In this document: one piece after another, positions 53,652-61,313 of the stretch
How the letters are laid out: each line of letters opens with the position of its first letter
How positions within the stretch are numbered: position 1 is the stretch's first letter
DNA from: Sphingobacterium sp.
GTDB lineage: Bacteria; Bacteroidota; Bacteroidia; Sphingobacteriales; Sphingobacteriaceae
Length of the DNA: 64,000 nucleotides
Reading direction: 5' to 3'
NCBI GenBank assembly: GCA_031253985.1
Contig: JAIRVH010000188.1
Location: 1 to 64,000 of the forward strand
Position numbers and translations under genes: made by a program
Notes under the pieces: model-generated
The model's input: only the letters and a program-made list of their open reading frames with translations
What the model was told of the DNA's origin: nothing
Databases searched by the model: none

Positions 53652-55358
53652 ATGAAGAACTATAAATATATATTGGGGAGCATGCTAGTTGTTACGGTTT
53701 GTTGCCTTATGTCATGTAAAAAATATTTTGATCCGCCCTTAGTGTTTGAAAAAGAGGAACCTCAAGTAATTACTAAGGATAGAAAGGTGTTATTAATTTC
53801 AATCGATGGATTAGTAGGAACAGAACTAAATAATTACGTTCCTACTAATATCGGTAAACTATTGGAACATTCGAAGTATACTTTTGAAGGCATGGCCGAT
53901 GCCAATACAAAAGATGCCGCTACGTGGACAACAATCTTGAGTGGGAAAAGTAGTAGTAAACATGGTGTAACCACCAATGATTTTGCTATAGCGGAAGAAG
54001 ATGATGATGATATTCATGACCATAATGGTACTGGAGTTTCCACGGGCTATATTAGTTTATACCAGCGCTTATTGGAATCAGGACGGATACTCAAAACACT
54101 GTCGATTACAGCGTGGGAACCATTGGATCATAATTTATTTAACTTGTCAGATGACAATGGAGCGGTCGCTTCAGATGAAGAGGTTAAAGTGAAGGCTGTG
54201 GATCGTATCAAAAATGGAGAGAAAGATTTAGGGTTCACCGTGGTCAATTTTCGTGATTTAAATACGGAGGGGATGACCGGAGGATTCTCTTTGGATAATC
54301 TAAAATACAAATCAACATTGGACCAAATTGATGGTTATGTGGGCGAGATCTTAGCCGCAGTGGAGCAGCGAAAAAATTATGCTGGTGAAGATTGGTTAGT
54401 AGTGATTACATCCAATCATGGTGGATATGATAAAAATTATGGTGGTGCTACCCTGGAGGAGCGTAAGGTTCCGCTTATTCTATACAATCCAAACTTTGTC
54501 AAGCGGAAATTTGTAGCACCGCCTTTTACCAACGGGTTCAAGGCAAAGAACGGTATTAACGGTACAATAACAGCAACAGATGCGGCACGTTATAACCTAG
54601 GTACTTCAGGAGAATATACAATTCAGCTAAAATTATTGATTCATCAATTTGGAACGTTAAATCCGGCTATTATCTCTAAGCAGGCCAATACTGGTAACTC
54701 CGATGATGGTTGGTCTTTTATCCACAATGGTGGTGTTGGCTGGAGGTTTAAGATAAAAGGAACACAAATCACTTTTGATAAGAAATTTGAAGTAGGTAAA
54801 TGGTATACTCTGACGGCACGTGTTTATATGGATGGCTCAACTCGTAAAGTTCAGGTATTTACTGATGGCGAGATGGGGGCGGAAGGTAGCTTAGGCACAG
54901 CACAGGGAACCTCTGCAAGTAATCTGAATGTCGGTTATTCGGCGTCTTATGTAGGTGGTTCTTTGATACAATCGGTGAAGGATGTCTGTATTTATAATAG
55001 AGCATTGCCCGTAGATTACATAACGAATAATTATTGTAAAAGCCCAGTGGATAATCAGTATAAAGCTGATATGATCGGTGGATGGGATCTAGGAGATGGC
55101 GTAGGGGCCCGATTGAAAAACAACGTTGCTGGGGCACCTGATTTTATGATCAATGGAGCTTATAGCTGGGAGTTTTTACAGAATGATTTTTGTAAGTTGT
55201 TGACAGGCTCAGAAAAAAATCCTGATGAACTATTGCTAAGCGCAGTAGACATTGCACCCCAAATTTTTTATTGGCTAAATATCAAACCGGCCGAATCCTG
55301 GGGACTCGAAGGGAAGGTGTTTTTGAATACCTATGAAACTGAATTTGTTGGAAAATAA
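53652..55358 (+). CDS. Alkaline-phosphatase-superfamily lipoprotein with LamG domain and DUF4983
   Basis: 568 residues. Leader and lipobox are VVTVCCLMSC-KKYFDPPL. The N-terminal type I phosphodiesterase-like domain (about 45-300) keeps plausible metal and nucleophile positions: VLLISIDGLVG, DAATWTTILSGKSSSKHGVT, LDQIDGYVGEIL and VVITSNHGGYD. A LamG-like domain (about 315-460: GEYTIQLKLLIHQ; VKDVCIYNRALPVDYI) and a DUF4983-like tail (DMIGGWDLGDGVGARL) follow. It may be a surface phosphodiesterase, sulfatase or phosphatase, or a binding protein. An acidic Asp/Glu run (EEDDDDIHDHNGTG, near residues 116-130) is unusual. It is a paralogue of the gene at 49848-51620 on the other side of the M60 gene. 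Confidence 0.82.
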   Translation: MKNYKYILGSMLVVTVCCLMSCKKYFDPPLVFEKEEPQVITKDRKVLLISIDGLVGTELNNYVPTNIGKLLEHSKYTFEGMADANTKDAATWTTILSGKSSSKHGVTTNDFAIAEEDDDDIHDHNGTGVSTGYISLYQRLLESGRILKTLSITAWEPLDHNLFNLSDDNGAVASDEEVKVKAVDRIKNGEKDLGFTVVNFRDLNTEGMTGGFSLDNLKYKSTLDQIDGYVGEILAAVEQRKNYAGEDWLVVITSNHGGYDKNYGGATLEERKVPLILYNPNFVKRKFVAPPFTNGFKAKNGINGTITATDAARYNLGTSGEYTIQLKLLIHQFGTLNPAIISKQANTGNSDDGWSFIHNGGVGWRFKIKGTQITFDKKFEVGKWYTLTARVYMDGSTRKVQVFTDGEMGAEGSLGTAQGTSASNLNVGYSASYVGGSLIQSVKDVCIYNRALPVDYITNNYCKSPVDNQYKADMIGGWDLGDGVGARLKNNVAGAPDFMINGAYSWEFLQNDFCKLLTGSEKNPDELLLSAVDIAPQIFYWLNIKPAESWGLEGKVFLNTYETEFVGK

Positions 55359-55374
55359 CTGAATCGATTAGACC

Positions 55375-57327
55375 ATGATGAAAAGAAAACTATTTTATGC
55401 AACATGCGTTGCCCTTATAGCATTTGCAGCATGTAAAAGGGATGATTATTGGAATCAGACTACTGTTGTCCAGCGAGGAAGTATCTCGGGGACTTTGACT
55501 AATACTGATGATAATACGGTGTTAAAAGGCGTAAAAATATTGTTTCAACGGCAGACGAAAGCCAATGGAGAGCAGACTTTTATAGATACTGTGTCTACTG
55601 ATGTAAAAGGACAATTTAGGTACGATGTCCCATTTCCTAATTTGGTAAAAGTATCTATACGGGATACAGGGCGCTATCACTTGGATGAGAATTTTGTAGA
55701 TATTACTGAAAACAAAGATTATCCAATCATATTGAATAGCTATCCACGATTTGGAGTTTCTCAAATCAATGTTCAGGTACTCAGTGACCTCAAGCAGCCC
55801 TATGTGGGTATAAAAGTAGGACTTTATGAACGCGAAAGTAATACGGAATCTTATTCTGTTGTAGATACTTTGTTGTCTAATGAACAGGGTAGGGTGTCTT
55901 TTACAGGCAGAGCATTTCCTGTGCACTATAAGGTGAAGGTTGCTGAACCGGATGTGGCATATATGCCAGATTCGCTAGAGGGAGCTTTGTTGACGAGGAC
56001 CCCAATTGAGCTTACCTTGACTACTAAATCCTTATTCGGCAAAGGTAATTTGAAATTGGTGAGCAAGCAGGTTTTCAGTAATCAAGTTATAAAAAATGAA
56101 AAATTCCAGTATCGTTATAAATCGGTTGTAGATAGGGAATTTTCCACTTGGGAGGAAGGTGAATTTGATAACGCTGGTCAATTTACACTCGTTAACAAAG
56201 TATATCCAGGGGATATAGAGATCAAATACAACAATAATTCCAAAGTGAGATTTGAAGTGCAAAATAGCACAATGACGCTAGCGGAATCTAATACGGTTAC
56301 ACCTTTTCAGGTGATGATTAAAGATCTGGACCCTCGGTACACGAAGCCTATTTTGACAAATTTAAAAGTTTCAACCTTGGTTTTGAATAATGGACTTAGT
56401 GTAAAAGGTCCTTTTGCTATAACGATGGATAATAGCCATAACTTATATATTGCCGATGGTTATAAGAATCAATTGTTTATGGTCGATGCTTCAGGGAGTG
56501 CTAGTGTCATTGCCGGCAGTGGTGCGACAGGATCTGTCGATGGAGCTGGCACCGCGGCAACCTTTAACGGTATGTGGGGCGTAGCTGTCGATTCTTCAGG
56601 TACCATTTATACGACTGATGCCGCTAGTGCTGTTGGAGCTCATCGAATTCGTAAGATCGTAAAAAATGCGAACGGAGATTATACGGTTTCGACAATAGCT
56701 GGTACAGGGGCCTCGGGCACAGCTGATGGTGTAGGTTCTGCTGCAACATTTAATAGACCATCGGGTATTATTTTTGACAAGGCAAGAAAATCTCTATATG
56801 TTTCAGAATGGGGAGGCGCTCGCCTAAGAAAGATCGATCTTTCAACGACAGCAAATACGGTATCCACATTGGCGATACCAAGTGGTGCGGGCAATCTATT
56901 TACGATGACTATAACTCCAGATGGCGAGGATATGTATGTGTCAAGCAACAATAATAATAATATCTTCAAATACAATTTTACATCGAATTCGATAGCACCA
57001 TATCAAAATTCAAACGTCAATAACAGAGGGTTGTTTGCTACGGCGGGAGATGTGCTTTTGGCTACAGCTGGTAATCACAATCTGATTTTCTACTATGATT
57101 TGAAGACGGATGTGATGACTGAGTTGTCTACTAGAGTTTCCTCGGGTGATGAAACAGGTCAAGTTATTGATAATGTCCCAATTAAGGATGTGGCCGCAAG
57201 GTTCTTTCAACCATTCGGTATTTATTATGATGTATGGACAGGAAACTGGTACGTGGCCAATAATACAAATAAAAATGCTGAAAAAACTGTAGGTTCCGTG
57301 CGTATCATTCGTTCGGATGATATTTAG
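55375..57327 (+). CDS. NHL-repeat beta-propeller lipoprotein
   Basis: 650 residues. Leader and lipobox are CVALIAFAAC-KRDDYWN; Met2 (55378) is an equally likely start. Residues about 35-110 form a transthyretin/carboxypeptidase-regulatory-like domain (GSISGTLTNTDDNTVLKGVK), a second beta domain follows, and from about 335 on there are NHL blades: GPFAITMDNSHNLYIADGYK, VIAGSGATGSVDGAG, MWGVAVDSSGTIYTTDA, TIAGTGASGTADGVG, RPSGIIFDKARKSLYVSEWG. Such propellers bind ligands or act as scaffolds. It is the last gene of the twelve-gene run; no clear terminator follows. Confidence 0.85.
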   Translation: MMKRKLFYATCVALIAFAACKRDDYWNQTTVVQRGSISGTLTNTDDNTVLKGVKILFQRQTKANGEQTFIDTVSTDVKGQFRYDVPFPNLVKVSIRDTGRYHLDENFVDITENKDYPIILNSYPRFGVSQINVQVLSDLKQPYVGIKVGLYERESNTESYSVVDTLLSNEQGRVSFTGRAFPVHYKVKVAEPDVAYMPDSLEGALLTRTPIELTLTTKSLFGKGNLKLVSKQVFSNQVIKNEKFQYRYKSVVDREFSTWEEGEFDNAGQFTLVNKVYPGDIEIKYNNNSKVRFEVQNSTMTLAESNTVTPFQVMIKDLDPRYTKPILTNLKVSTLVLNNGLSVKGPFAITMDNSHNLYIADGYKNQLFMVDASGSASVIAGSGATGSVDGAGTAATFNGMWGVAVDSSGTIYTTDAASAVGAHRIRKIVKNANGDYTVSTIAGTGASGTADGVGSAATFNRPSGIIFDKARKSLYVSEWGGARLRKIDLSTTANTVSTLAIPSGAGNLFTMTITPDGEDMYVSSNNNNNIFKYNFTSNSIAPYQNSNVNNRGLFATAGDVLLATAGNHNLIFYYDLKTDVMTELSTRVSSGDETGQVIDNVPIKDVAARFFQPFGIYYDVWTGNWYVANNTNKNAEKTVGSVRIIRSDDI

Positions 57328-57565
57328 ATATTATGCATTATTATTCATTTCCTATAAGTAATGTGTGATAATGTTCATGTAGGCATTCCATACTCAAATA
57401 TTAGAGGTGAAGGTAGAATAGAGTTGATTGCTATTCATGAGTACAACGTATGAAAAGGGGGGGATAGTTTAATGGTTGAAGCGAGTTTTTTAAGTTTCGC
57501 TTGTATCGGTTCCTCAGTTCGGAAAAAGGTTTGGGGAGCCATTATTAATTTAATTTATTATAATT

Positions 57566-57775
57566 ATGGATATCTTATTTTTAAACTTGGGAATGAATGA
57601 AATGTATTTCTTAGCAATTCCTATATTGCTTGCTTTTTATACTATTTATCATATCATAAAAAATACGAATATATTACCACAGAATAAGGGTATTTGGATT
57701 GTACTGGTTCTGCTCTTTAATTTTATAGGTTGTTTATTGTATTTTGCTGTTGGAAATAAAAAGGCAGATAGGTAA
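57566..57775 (+). CDS. Small PLDc_N-domain membrane protein
   Basis: 69 residues with two hydrophobic segments (about 12-31, FLAIPILLAFYTIYHIIK, and about 42-62, IWIVLVLLFNFIGCLLYFAV). The second segment ending FNFIGCLLYFAVG is the hallmark of the small 'phospholipase D nuclease N-terminal' membrane proteins, which are not nucleases themselves. The ATG at 57566 fits the full domain; an ATG at 57593 would remove part of the first segment's lead-in. It stands alone, 238 bp after the PUL, with its own terminator. The 57328-57565 gap holds a 7-G run (57457-57463) but no gene I can support. Confidence 0.8.
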   Translation: MDILFLNLGMNEMYFLAIPILLAFYTIYHIIKNTNILPQNKGIWIVLVLLFNFIGCLLYFAVGNKKADR

Positions 57776-57790
57776 AAGAAAATTCCAGAT

Positions 57791-57825
57791 AAATCCCCGA
57801 GAGTGATACGTTTCGGGGATTTTTA
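57791..57825 (+). terminator. Rho-independent terminator after the PLDc_N gene
   Basis: AATCCCCGA (57792-57800) pairs with TCGGGGATT across an 11-nt loop, preceded by A residues and followed by a T-run. It lies 16 bp past the stop, between convergent genes, and may act in both directions. Confidence 0.85.
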
Positions 57826-57875
57826 TCAAATGAGATCTATTTCATTTGGTTTCTTGTTAACTTTTTTAATATGAG

Positions 57876-58907
57876 TTAGTTGGTCGATCGGCGAATTTCC
57901 ATTTTTACAGGCAATTTAATGTCTTCAAATGATGAGCTTTCTTGCCTGTCAGGTTTATCTAAAATTTCTTCAATTAGGGCAAATGCTTTTGATCCCATTT
58001 CTTTTGATGGCTGGACAATACAGGATAAGGGGGGGCTAAAGAGATTGGAGAATGTGAAGTTAGCAAAGCCTAAGAGTGCTATGATTTTCGGCACCTCAAT
58101 ATTCAGTGCATGCAATACCTCTAAAACCTGATAGGTTAATTGATCAGAAGCTGTAAATATAGCATCCGGAAGTGTATTTTCCTGTATCCTTTGTGCAAAA
58201 TATTTTATTAGTTCTTCACGACTATTTTCACCATTTTTCTCCACATCAATTGAAAGGAGGTTTTCATAGTTTATTTGGATACCAGAATCGTTTAAACACT
58301 GTAGATAACCACGTCGTCGCTCTTCAACAACTCCTTTGGCCATACTTGAAATAAAAAGAATATCCATGCATCCCATACTGATCAAATGGGATATGCCTTG
58401 ATAGACAGCTCTAAAGTTATCGATGCCAATTTTATGGGTACTGATGGCATAATTTATTCTGTCTATTAAAACAACTGGAATACCATCTTTTTTTAATTTT
58501 CTAAGATAATCAAGTGAAATGCAATTACCTGTTGGGGCAATTATAATTGCGTCGGCACCTTTTTTAAATAGCGTTTCTAAGAGGTTTAATTCACGGACTG
58601 GGTCATCATAGCTTTGCATAATGATTAAGTTATAGACCGTTTTTGACATTTTTTCTTCTATTCCTTCCAAAATCTGGGAAAAAAATGAATTACCAATTTT
58701 GGGCACAATCATGCCTATGATATTTGTTTTTCCGGTACGGAGTAATTTAGCATATTGATTGTATTGGTAGCCGTTTTCATCGGCAAATTTTTGTATTTCA
58801 ACTTTAGTAACTTCGCTGATCTCATGGCTATCTGCCAGTGCTTTTGAAACAGTGCCAATCGAATATCCCAACGTTTTTGCGATATCCTTTATAGTAATCC
58901 TTTTCAT
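57876..58907 (-). CDS. LacI/GalR family transcriptional regulator
   Basis: 343 residues. An N-terminal helix-turn-helix (ITIKDIAKTLGYSIGTVSKA, about 3-23) with the hinge region (YQYNQYAKLLRTGKTNIIGM) is followed by a periplasmic-binding-protein-like effector domain (about 60-335: GMIVPKIGNSFFSQILEGIE; DAIIIAPTG; PVVLIDRI; IFTASDQLTYQVLEVLHALN; SCIVQPSKEMGSKAFALIEE). It probably senses a sugar or derivative. It is convergent to the PUL end, and LacI-type palindromes lie in its own upstream region (59101, 59219) and before the PUL (36328). I infer that it controls the twelve-gene run and itself; which ligand it reads is unknown. Confidence 0.93.
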   Translation of the reverse strand: MKRITIKDIAKTLGYSIGTVSKALADSHEISEVTKVEIQKFADENGYQYNQYAKLLRTGKTNIIGMIVPKIGNSFFSQILEGIEEKMSKTVYNLIIMQSYDDPVRELNLLETLFKKGADAIIIAPTGNCISLDYLRKLKKDGIPVVLIDRINYAISTHKIGIDNFRAVYQGISHLISMGCMDILFISSMAKGVVEERRRGYLQCLNDSGIQINYENLLSIDVEKNGENSREELIKYFAQRIQENTLPDAIFTASDQLTYQVLEVLHALNIEVPKIIALLGFANFTFSNLFSPPLSCIVQPSKEMGSKAFALIEEILDKPDRQESSSFEDIKLPVKMEIRRSTN

Positions 58908-59100
58908 AATCGGTTGTTTATATTAGTTATTTTGTCCTATTTATTCAGTGATGGCCTTTTGGGCGTACAATAGTGTGAAAACTGGTTATTAAAACTTTAT
59001 GAAGATGCTTTTGGCACCACAGATTAAATATGAACCCATATGTTCTTCTTCTACTAAATCTATGCAAGAATCAGTGAAAATATATCATCGATTTAATATG

Positions 59101-59110
59101 CAATCGATTG
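59101..59110. promoter_or_regulatory. LacI-type operator, core CAATCGATTG
   Basis: CAATCGATTG is a perfect 10-bp palindrome in the context TATGCAATCGATTGTGTAA. It lies 193 bp upstream of the LacI start and is identical in core to 36329-36338 and 59862-59871, consistent with autoregulation. Confidence 0.55.
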
Positions 59111-59218
59111 TGTAAAGAACGAAAACGATTAAGACCTAAGGATTATTGAATTTAAATAAGGGACATTGTTTTTGACTTTAAAAAATATAATTCTATGAAA
59201 ACGTATTCGTTAAACAAG

Positions 59219-59228
59219 CAAACGTTTG
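59219..59228. promoter_or_regulatory. LacI-type palindrome CAAACGTTTG
   Basis: A perfect 10-bp palindrome with central CG, 110 bp from the CAATCGATTG site and in the same intergenic region. It may be a second operator of the LacI regulator or that of a relative. Confidence 0.35.
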
Positions 59229-59365
59229 ATTATTTATCGGCTATTTGGCTTAGTACTATTACTCCTTATATTTGATAGTAGTACGTTTTCTGGCGCGATG
59301 GTAATTGATTTTCTCAGATTTCTGCGAACGTACTTCCAACAAAATTGTGCTTTACTACGTAAAAA

Positions 59366-59788
59366 GTGAAATTCTTGAAAAAGATAAGAGGAGTCGATGG
59401 TCGTGCCTTAGAGGGATCATGTAAGTTTATTTTAGGTTTTTATGATATAGCATATCGTAAGATTGATTTGTCAACGTTGATAGCGACATATCAAGATCGG
59501 CAATCTATCCAAACGATCAGGGATATCCTGTTTGGATATGGGATTGATAGTATACGATTGTCAGGTTCCGATAAATTTGCCAAAGTGGATGTTCCGTTTA
59601 TTGCGATATTTCGAAGAAGAAATTTATCTTTCGTGGGTTTTACCGTTGTGATTGCAATTGATTGCACTAATATAACATTGTTCGATCCGCTCGTTGAAAA
59701 ACTGCAGATTATCACTTTCAATGACTTTATTTCGTTAGACATCGGTGAACTTTTATTATTGAATCGCAGCGTGCACACTGGGAGTTGA
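59366..59788 (+). CDS. Orphan C39-peptidase-like domain protein, possibly remnant
   Basis: 140 residues from a GTG start (59366), the first start after an upstream stop. The pattern TIRDILFGYGIDSIRLSGSD, then KVDVPFIAIFRRRNLSFVGF, then ITLFDPLVEKLQIITFNDFI resembles the C39-like domain found at the N-terminus of VKOR-type proteins and peptide exporters in this phylum (PSL...L...GI, PFIA, FxxxxG). I see no Cys or His of a working C39 protease in the expected positions and no membrane domain, so it may be a truncated relic. It has no operon partner. The identification is tentative. Confidence 0.45.
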   Translation: MKFLKKIRGVDGRALEGSCKFILGFYDIAYRKIDLSTLIATYQDRQSIQTIRDILFGYGIDSIRLSGSDKFAKVDVPFIAIFRRRNLSFVGFTVVIAIDCTNITLFDPLVEKLQIITFNDFISLDIGELLLLNRSVHTGS

Positions 59789-59861
59789 TTTTGAATTACA
59801 ATTGTTATTTACTTCCGTATTGTCCCTTGGCTTAGAAACGAAATGCTTTTCGTTGATTGTG

Positions 59862-59871
59862 CAATCGATTG
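59862..59871. promoter_or_regulatory. LacI-type operator upstream of the truncated M60 gene
   Basis: CAATCGATTG in the context GTGCAATCGATTGAG, 178 bp before the ATG at 60049. Same core as the sites before the twelve-gene run and the LacI gene. It suggests the truncated gene was, or still is, in the same regulon. Confidence 0.5.
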
Positions 59872-60048
59872 AGCTGAACAATTGTTTTTTTACTTTTCAA
59901 TTTAGCACTATATTGATTTAAATTATAAATCTGACCAATTTTATCAACAGAATATCTGTATCGATCTGTATATCAAAGGAAGTGATATTACGTCAGTAGT
60001 AGCCGAATACAATTAAAGAATATAATTGACAAACTAATTCAATAAATT

Positions 60049-60723
60049 ATGAGAAGGTTCGTTTTATTCCTCCTTATGTTTCTTTTTGTGACATCATGCA
60101 TTTCCTGCGGCAGGAACAGTGAGCGGGCTTACATATTATTGGAAGACTCAGGAGCGGAGCCGTTAGCGATAGTGGATTCATTACAAATTTTTAGTACATA
60201 CCCCACCAAGGCTGCCAAAATAGGGGCCGTGCAGCTTGCAAGCCAGCAACAAGATTTGCAGATGACGGGGTTCTATGTTGCAGCGGGCAGCACACTACAT
60301 ATTGACGTAAATAAAAGTAAGGCAATAGTACAGCTAGCAATTGCTACAGCCTTGGGCAATACTATCGGACCAGTTAAACAATACATTGATCTAAAAAGAG
60401 GCAAGCAATCCGTATCTGTTGGGCCAAATGGAGGATTGGTCTATTTCGGTCTTAAAGAAAGTAACGATAACTCAATAGAAAACTTAAGGGTTAAGTTTGG
60501 CAAGGGATTTATTCCTGTTCCTTATTATCAGGAAGGGATTACCCGTCGTTCGCAATGGGTATTTACATTGGACGTATTGAAAAAAACTGTACCCTATGTT
60601 ATACTGCATTCAGGTGAGACGAACCTTGTCGCTCGTATGGATGAACTGTTACTATATAAGCAGGATAAGACAAGAGATATTATTGATAAGTTAGGTTATT
60701 CCCCACAAAGTGTAGGGCTATAG
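60049..60723 (+). pseudogene. Truncated M60-like lipoprotein lacking the peptidase domain
   Basis: 224 residues with leader and a lipobox-type end (LFVTSCISC-GRNSE). The body matches the N-terminal domain of the M60 protein at 51633-53633 segment by segment: MTGFYVAAGSTLHIDVNKSK (GTGVYAPAGELVVINV), VGPNGGLVYFGLKES (RNLYGGLIYII), and SQWVFTLDVLKKTVPYVILH followed by ARMDELLLYKQDKTRDIIDK (the AKSTVPWFDL...MQTERL...DPTELMKTW part). It stops just where the catalytic HExxH domain should begin. A perfect terminator follows 35 bp after the stop. Either a deletion removed the catalytic and C-terminal domains, or this is a stand-alone binding lipoprotein. I favour truncation. Confidence 0.7.
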
Positions 60724-60757
60724 AGATAAGTATTATTTGGTTTAGTTTAGTGTGACT

Positions 60758-60788
60758 GAGCACATATATTATATGTGCTCTTTTTTTT
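60758..60788 (+). terminator. Rho-independent terminator after the truncated M60 gene
   Basis: GAGCACATAT (60758-60767) and ATATGTGCTC (60771-60780) form a perfect 10-bp stem with a 3-nt loop, followed by eight T residues (60781-60788). Confidence 0.9.
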
Positions 60789-60790
60789 AA

Positions 60791-61221
60791 ATGATGCATT
60801 ATAAAAAAAAGATATCTTTTGTCAATGGAAGTATATTCCAAGAAATAATGATAACAATCCTACACCATAAACTGGGTTTGTTTGAGCTACTTTTTATAAG
60901 TAGGAGCGGAGCTGAACTTCTGAATAATTTAACAAACAATCTCATTTTGCCTGAAATATGTCTTATTGACCTTGATAGGATTGGATTGGATTGGATGAGG
61001 TTGAGTCGATAAAAGATGTGGCGGAACGATTTCCAACGATAAAATTATTGGGCTATACGTCTGATTGTAATATGAATACAGCCTATTTTATTAAAATGGG
61101 CTTATTGCATGTATTTGTTAGAAATAAGCTGATAGATATCTTAAATGAAAGCTATTTGTTTGAGTATGATTTCAAACAAATGGAAAAACACTTGAGAAAG
61201 CTAGATTTGACCGATTTTTGA
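60791..61221 (+). pseudogene. Response-regulator receiver domain, split by a frameshift in a GGATT repeat
   Basis: The first frame (60791-61012) encodes MMHYKKKISFVNGSIFQEIM ... NNLILPEICLIDLDRIGLD and then runs into a stop. The second frame (to 61221) continues EVESIKDVAERFPTIKLLGY, TSDCNMNTAYFIKMGLLHVF and VRNKLIDIL. Together they make a receiver-like domain of about 140 residues, with acidic LIDLD at the phosphoacceptor strand and the LLGYTSD strand with Thr. The frames meet in three GGATT units (60978-60992). Removing one 5-bp unit joins them exactly as LIDLDRIGLDEVESIKD. No output domain follows, so an intact form would be a stand-alone receiver. It may be a dead gene, a phase-variable gene or a sequencing error. 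Confidence 0.65.
60978..60996. repeat. GGATT pentanucleotide tandem repeat inside the response-regulator gene
   Basis: GGATT-GGATT-GGATT-GGAT occupies 60978-60996. Because 5 bp is not a multiple of 3, a change of one unit switches the reading frame; loss of one unit restores the receiver-domain frame. Confidence 0.85.
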
Positions 61222-61313
61222 AATATACAAGGAACCAGTTAGTGGAATTGCAGGCAGATTACCCACAAATCAAAGGTTTTTGGTTTGATGGCACCTGGGA
61301 TCCGTTCTGGTAA
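61206..61313 (+). pseudogene. Fragment of an alpha-L-fucosidase-like (GH29) gene
   Basis: One frame reads LKYTRNQLVELQADYPQIKG followed by FWFDGTWDPFW and a stop at 61311-61313. The arrangement Y..NQL.EL...Y..I.GFWFDGTWD matches the GH29 region around the nucleophile Asp strand. No start codon, upstream half or downstream half is present, and the fragment overlaps the end of the response-regulator relic. I call it a scrap of a lost fucosidase gene. Confidence 0.55.

Larger units (their letters stand above)
58908..59365. other. Intergenic region upstream of the LacI gene
   Basis: 458 bp between the divergent LacI gene and the C39-like fragment. It contains two LacI-type palindromes (59101-59110 and 59219-59228). 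A 26-codon open frame at 59195-59275 overlaps the second palindrome; I do not call it a gene. The rest is AT-rich with nothing recognisable. Confidence 0.6.

Noticed and set aside
53996..54020. GAT-rich repeat in the phosphatase-fold/LamG gene.
   Set aside because: It encodes a short acidic run in frame and keeps the reading frame; not a CRISPR or an unstable repeat of note.
57457..57463. Seven-G homopolymer, considered as a phase-variation tract.
   Set aside because: It lies in an intergenic stretch about 100 bp upstream of the PLDc_N gene, outside any supported gene; no evidence of a promoter-spacing role.
59195..59275. A 26-codon open frame (MKTYSLNKQTFDYLSAIWLS, then TITPYI) near the C39-like fragment, considered as a precursor peptide.
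   Set aside because: No double-glycine or cysteine-rich core is visible, no maturation enzymes are nearby and it overlaps a palindrome; too weak to call.
60991..61221. A separate small gene starting at the ATG at 60991.
   Set aside because: Its sequence is the continuation of the receiver domain begun in the previous frame; the ATG arises inside the GGATT repeat.
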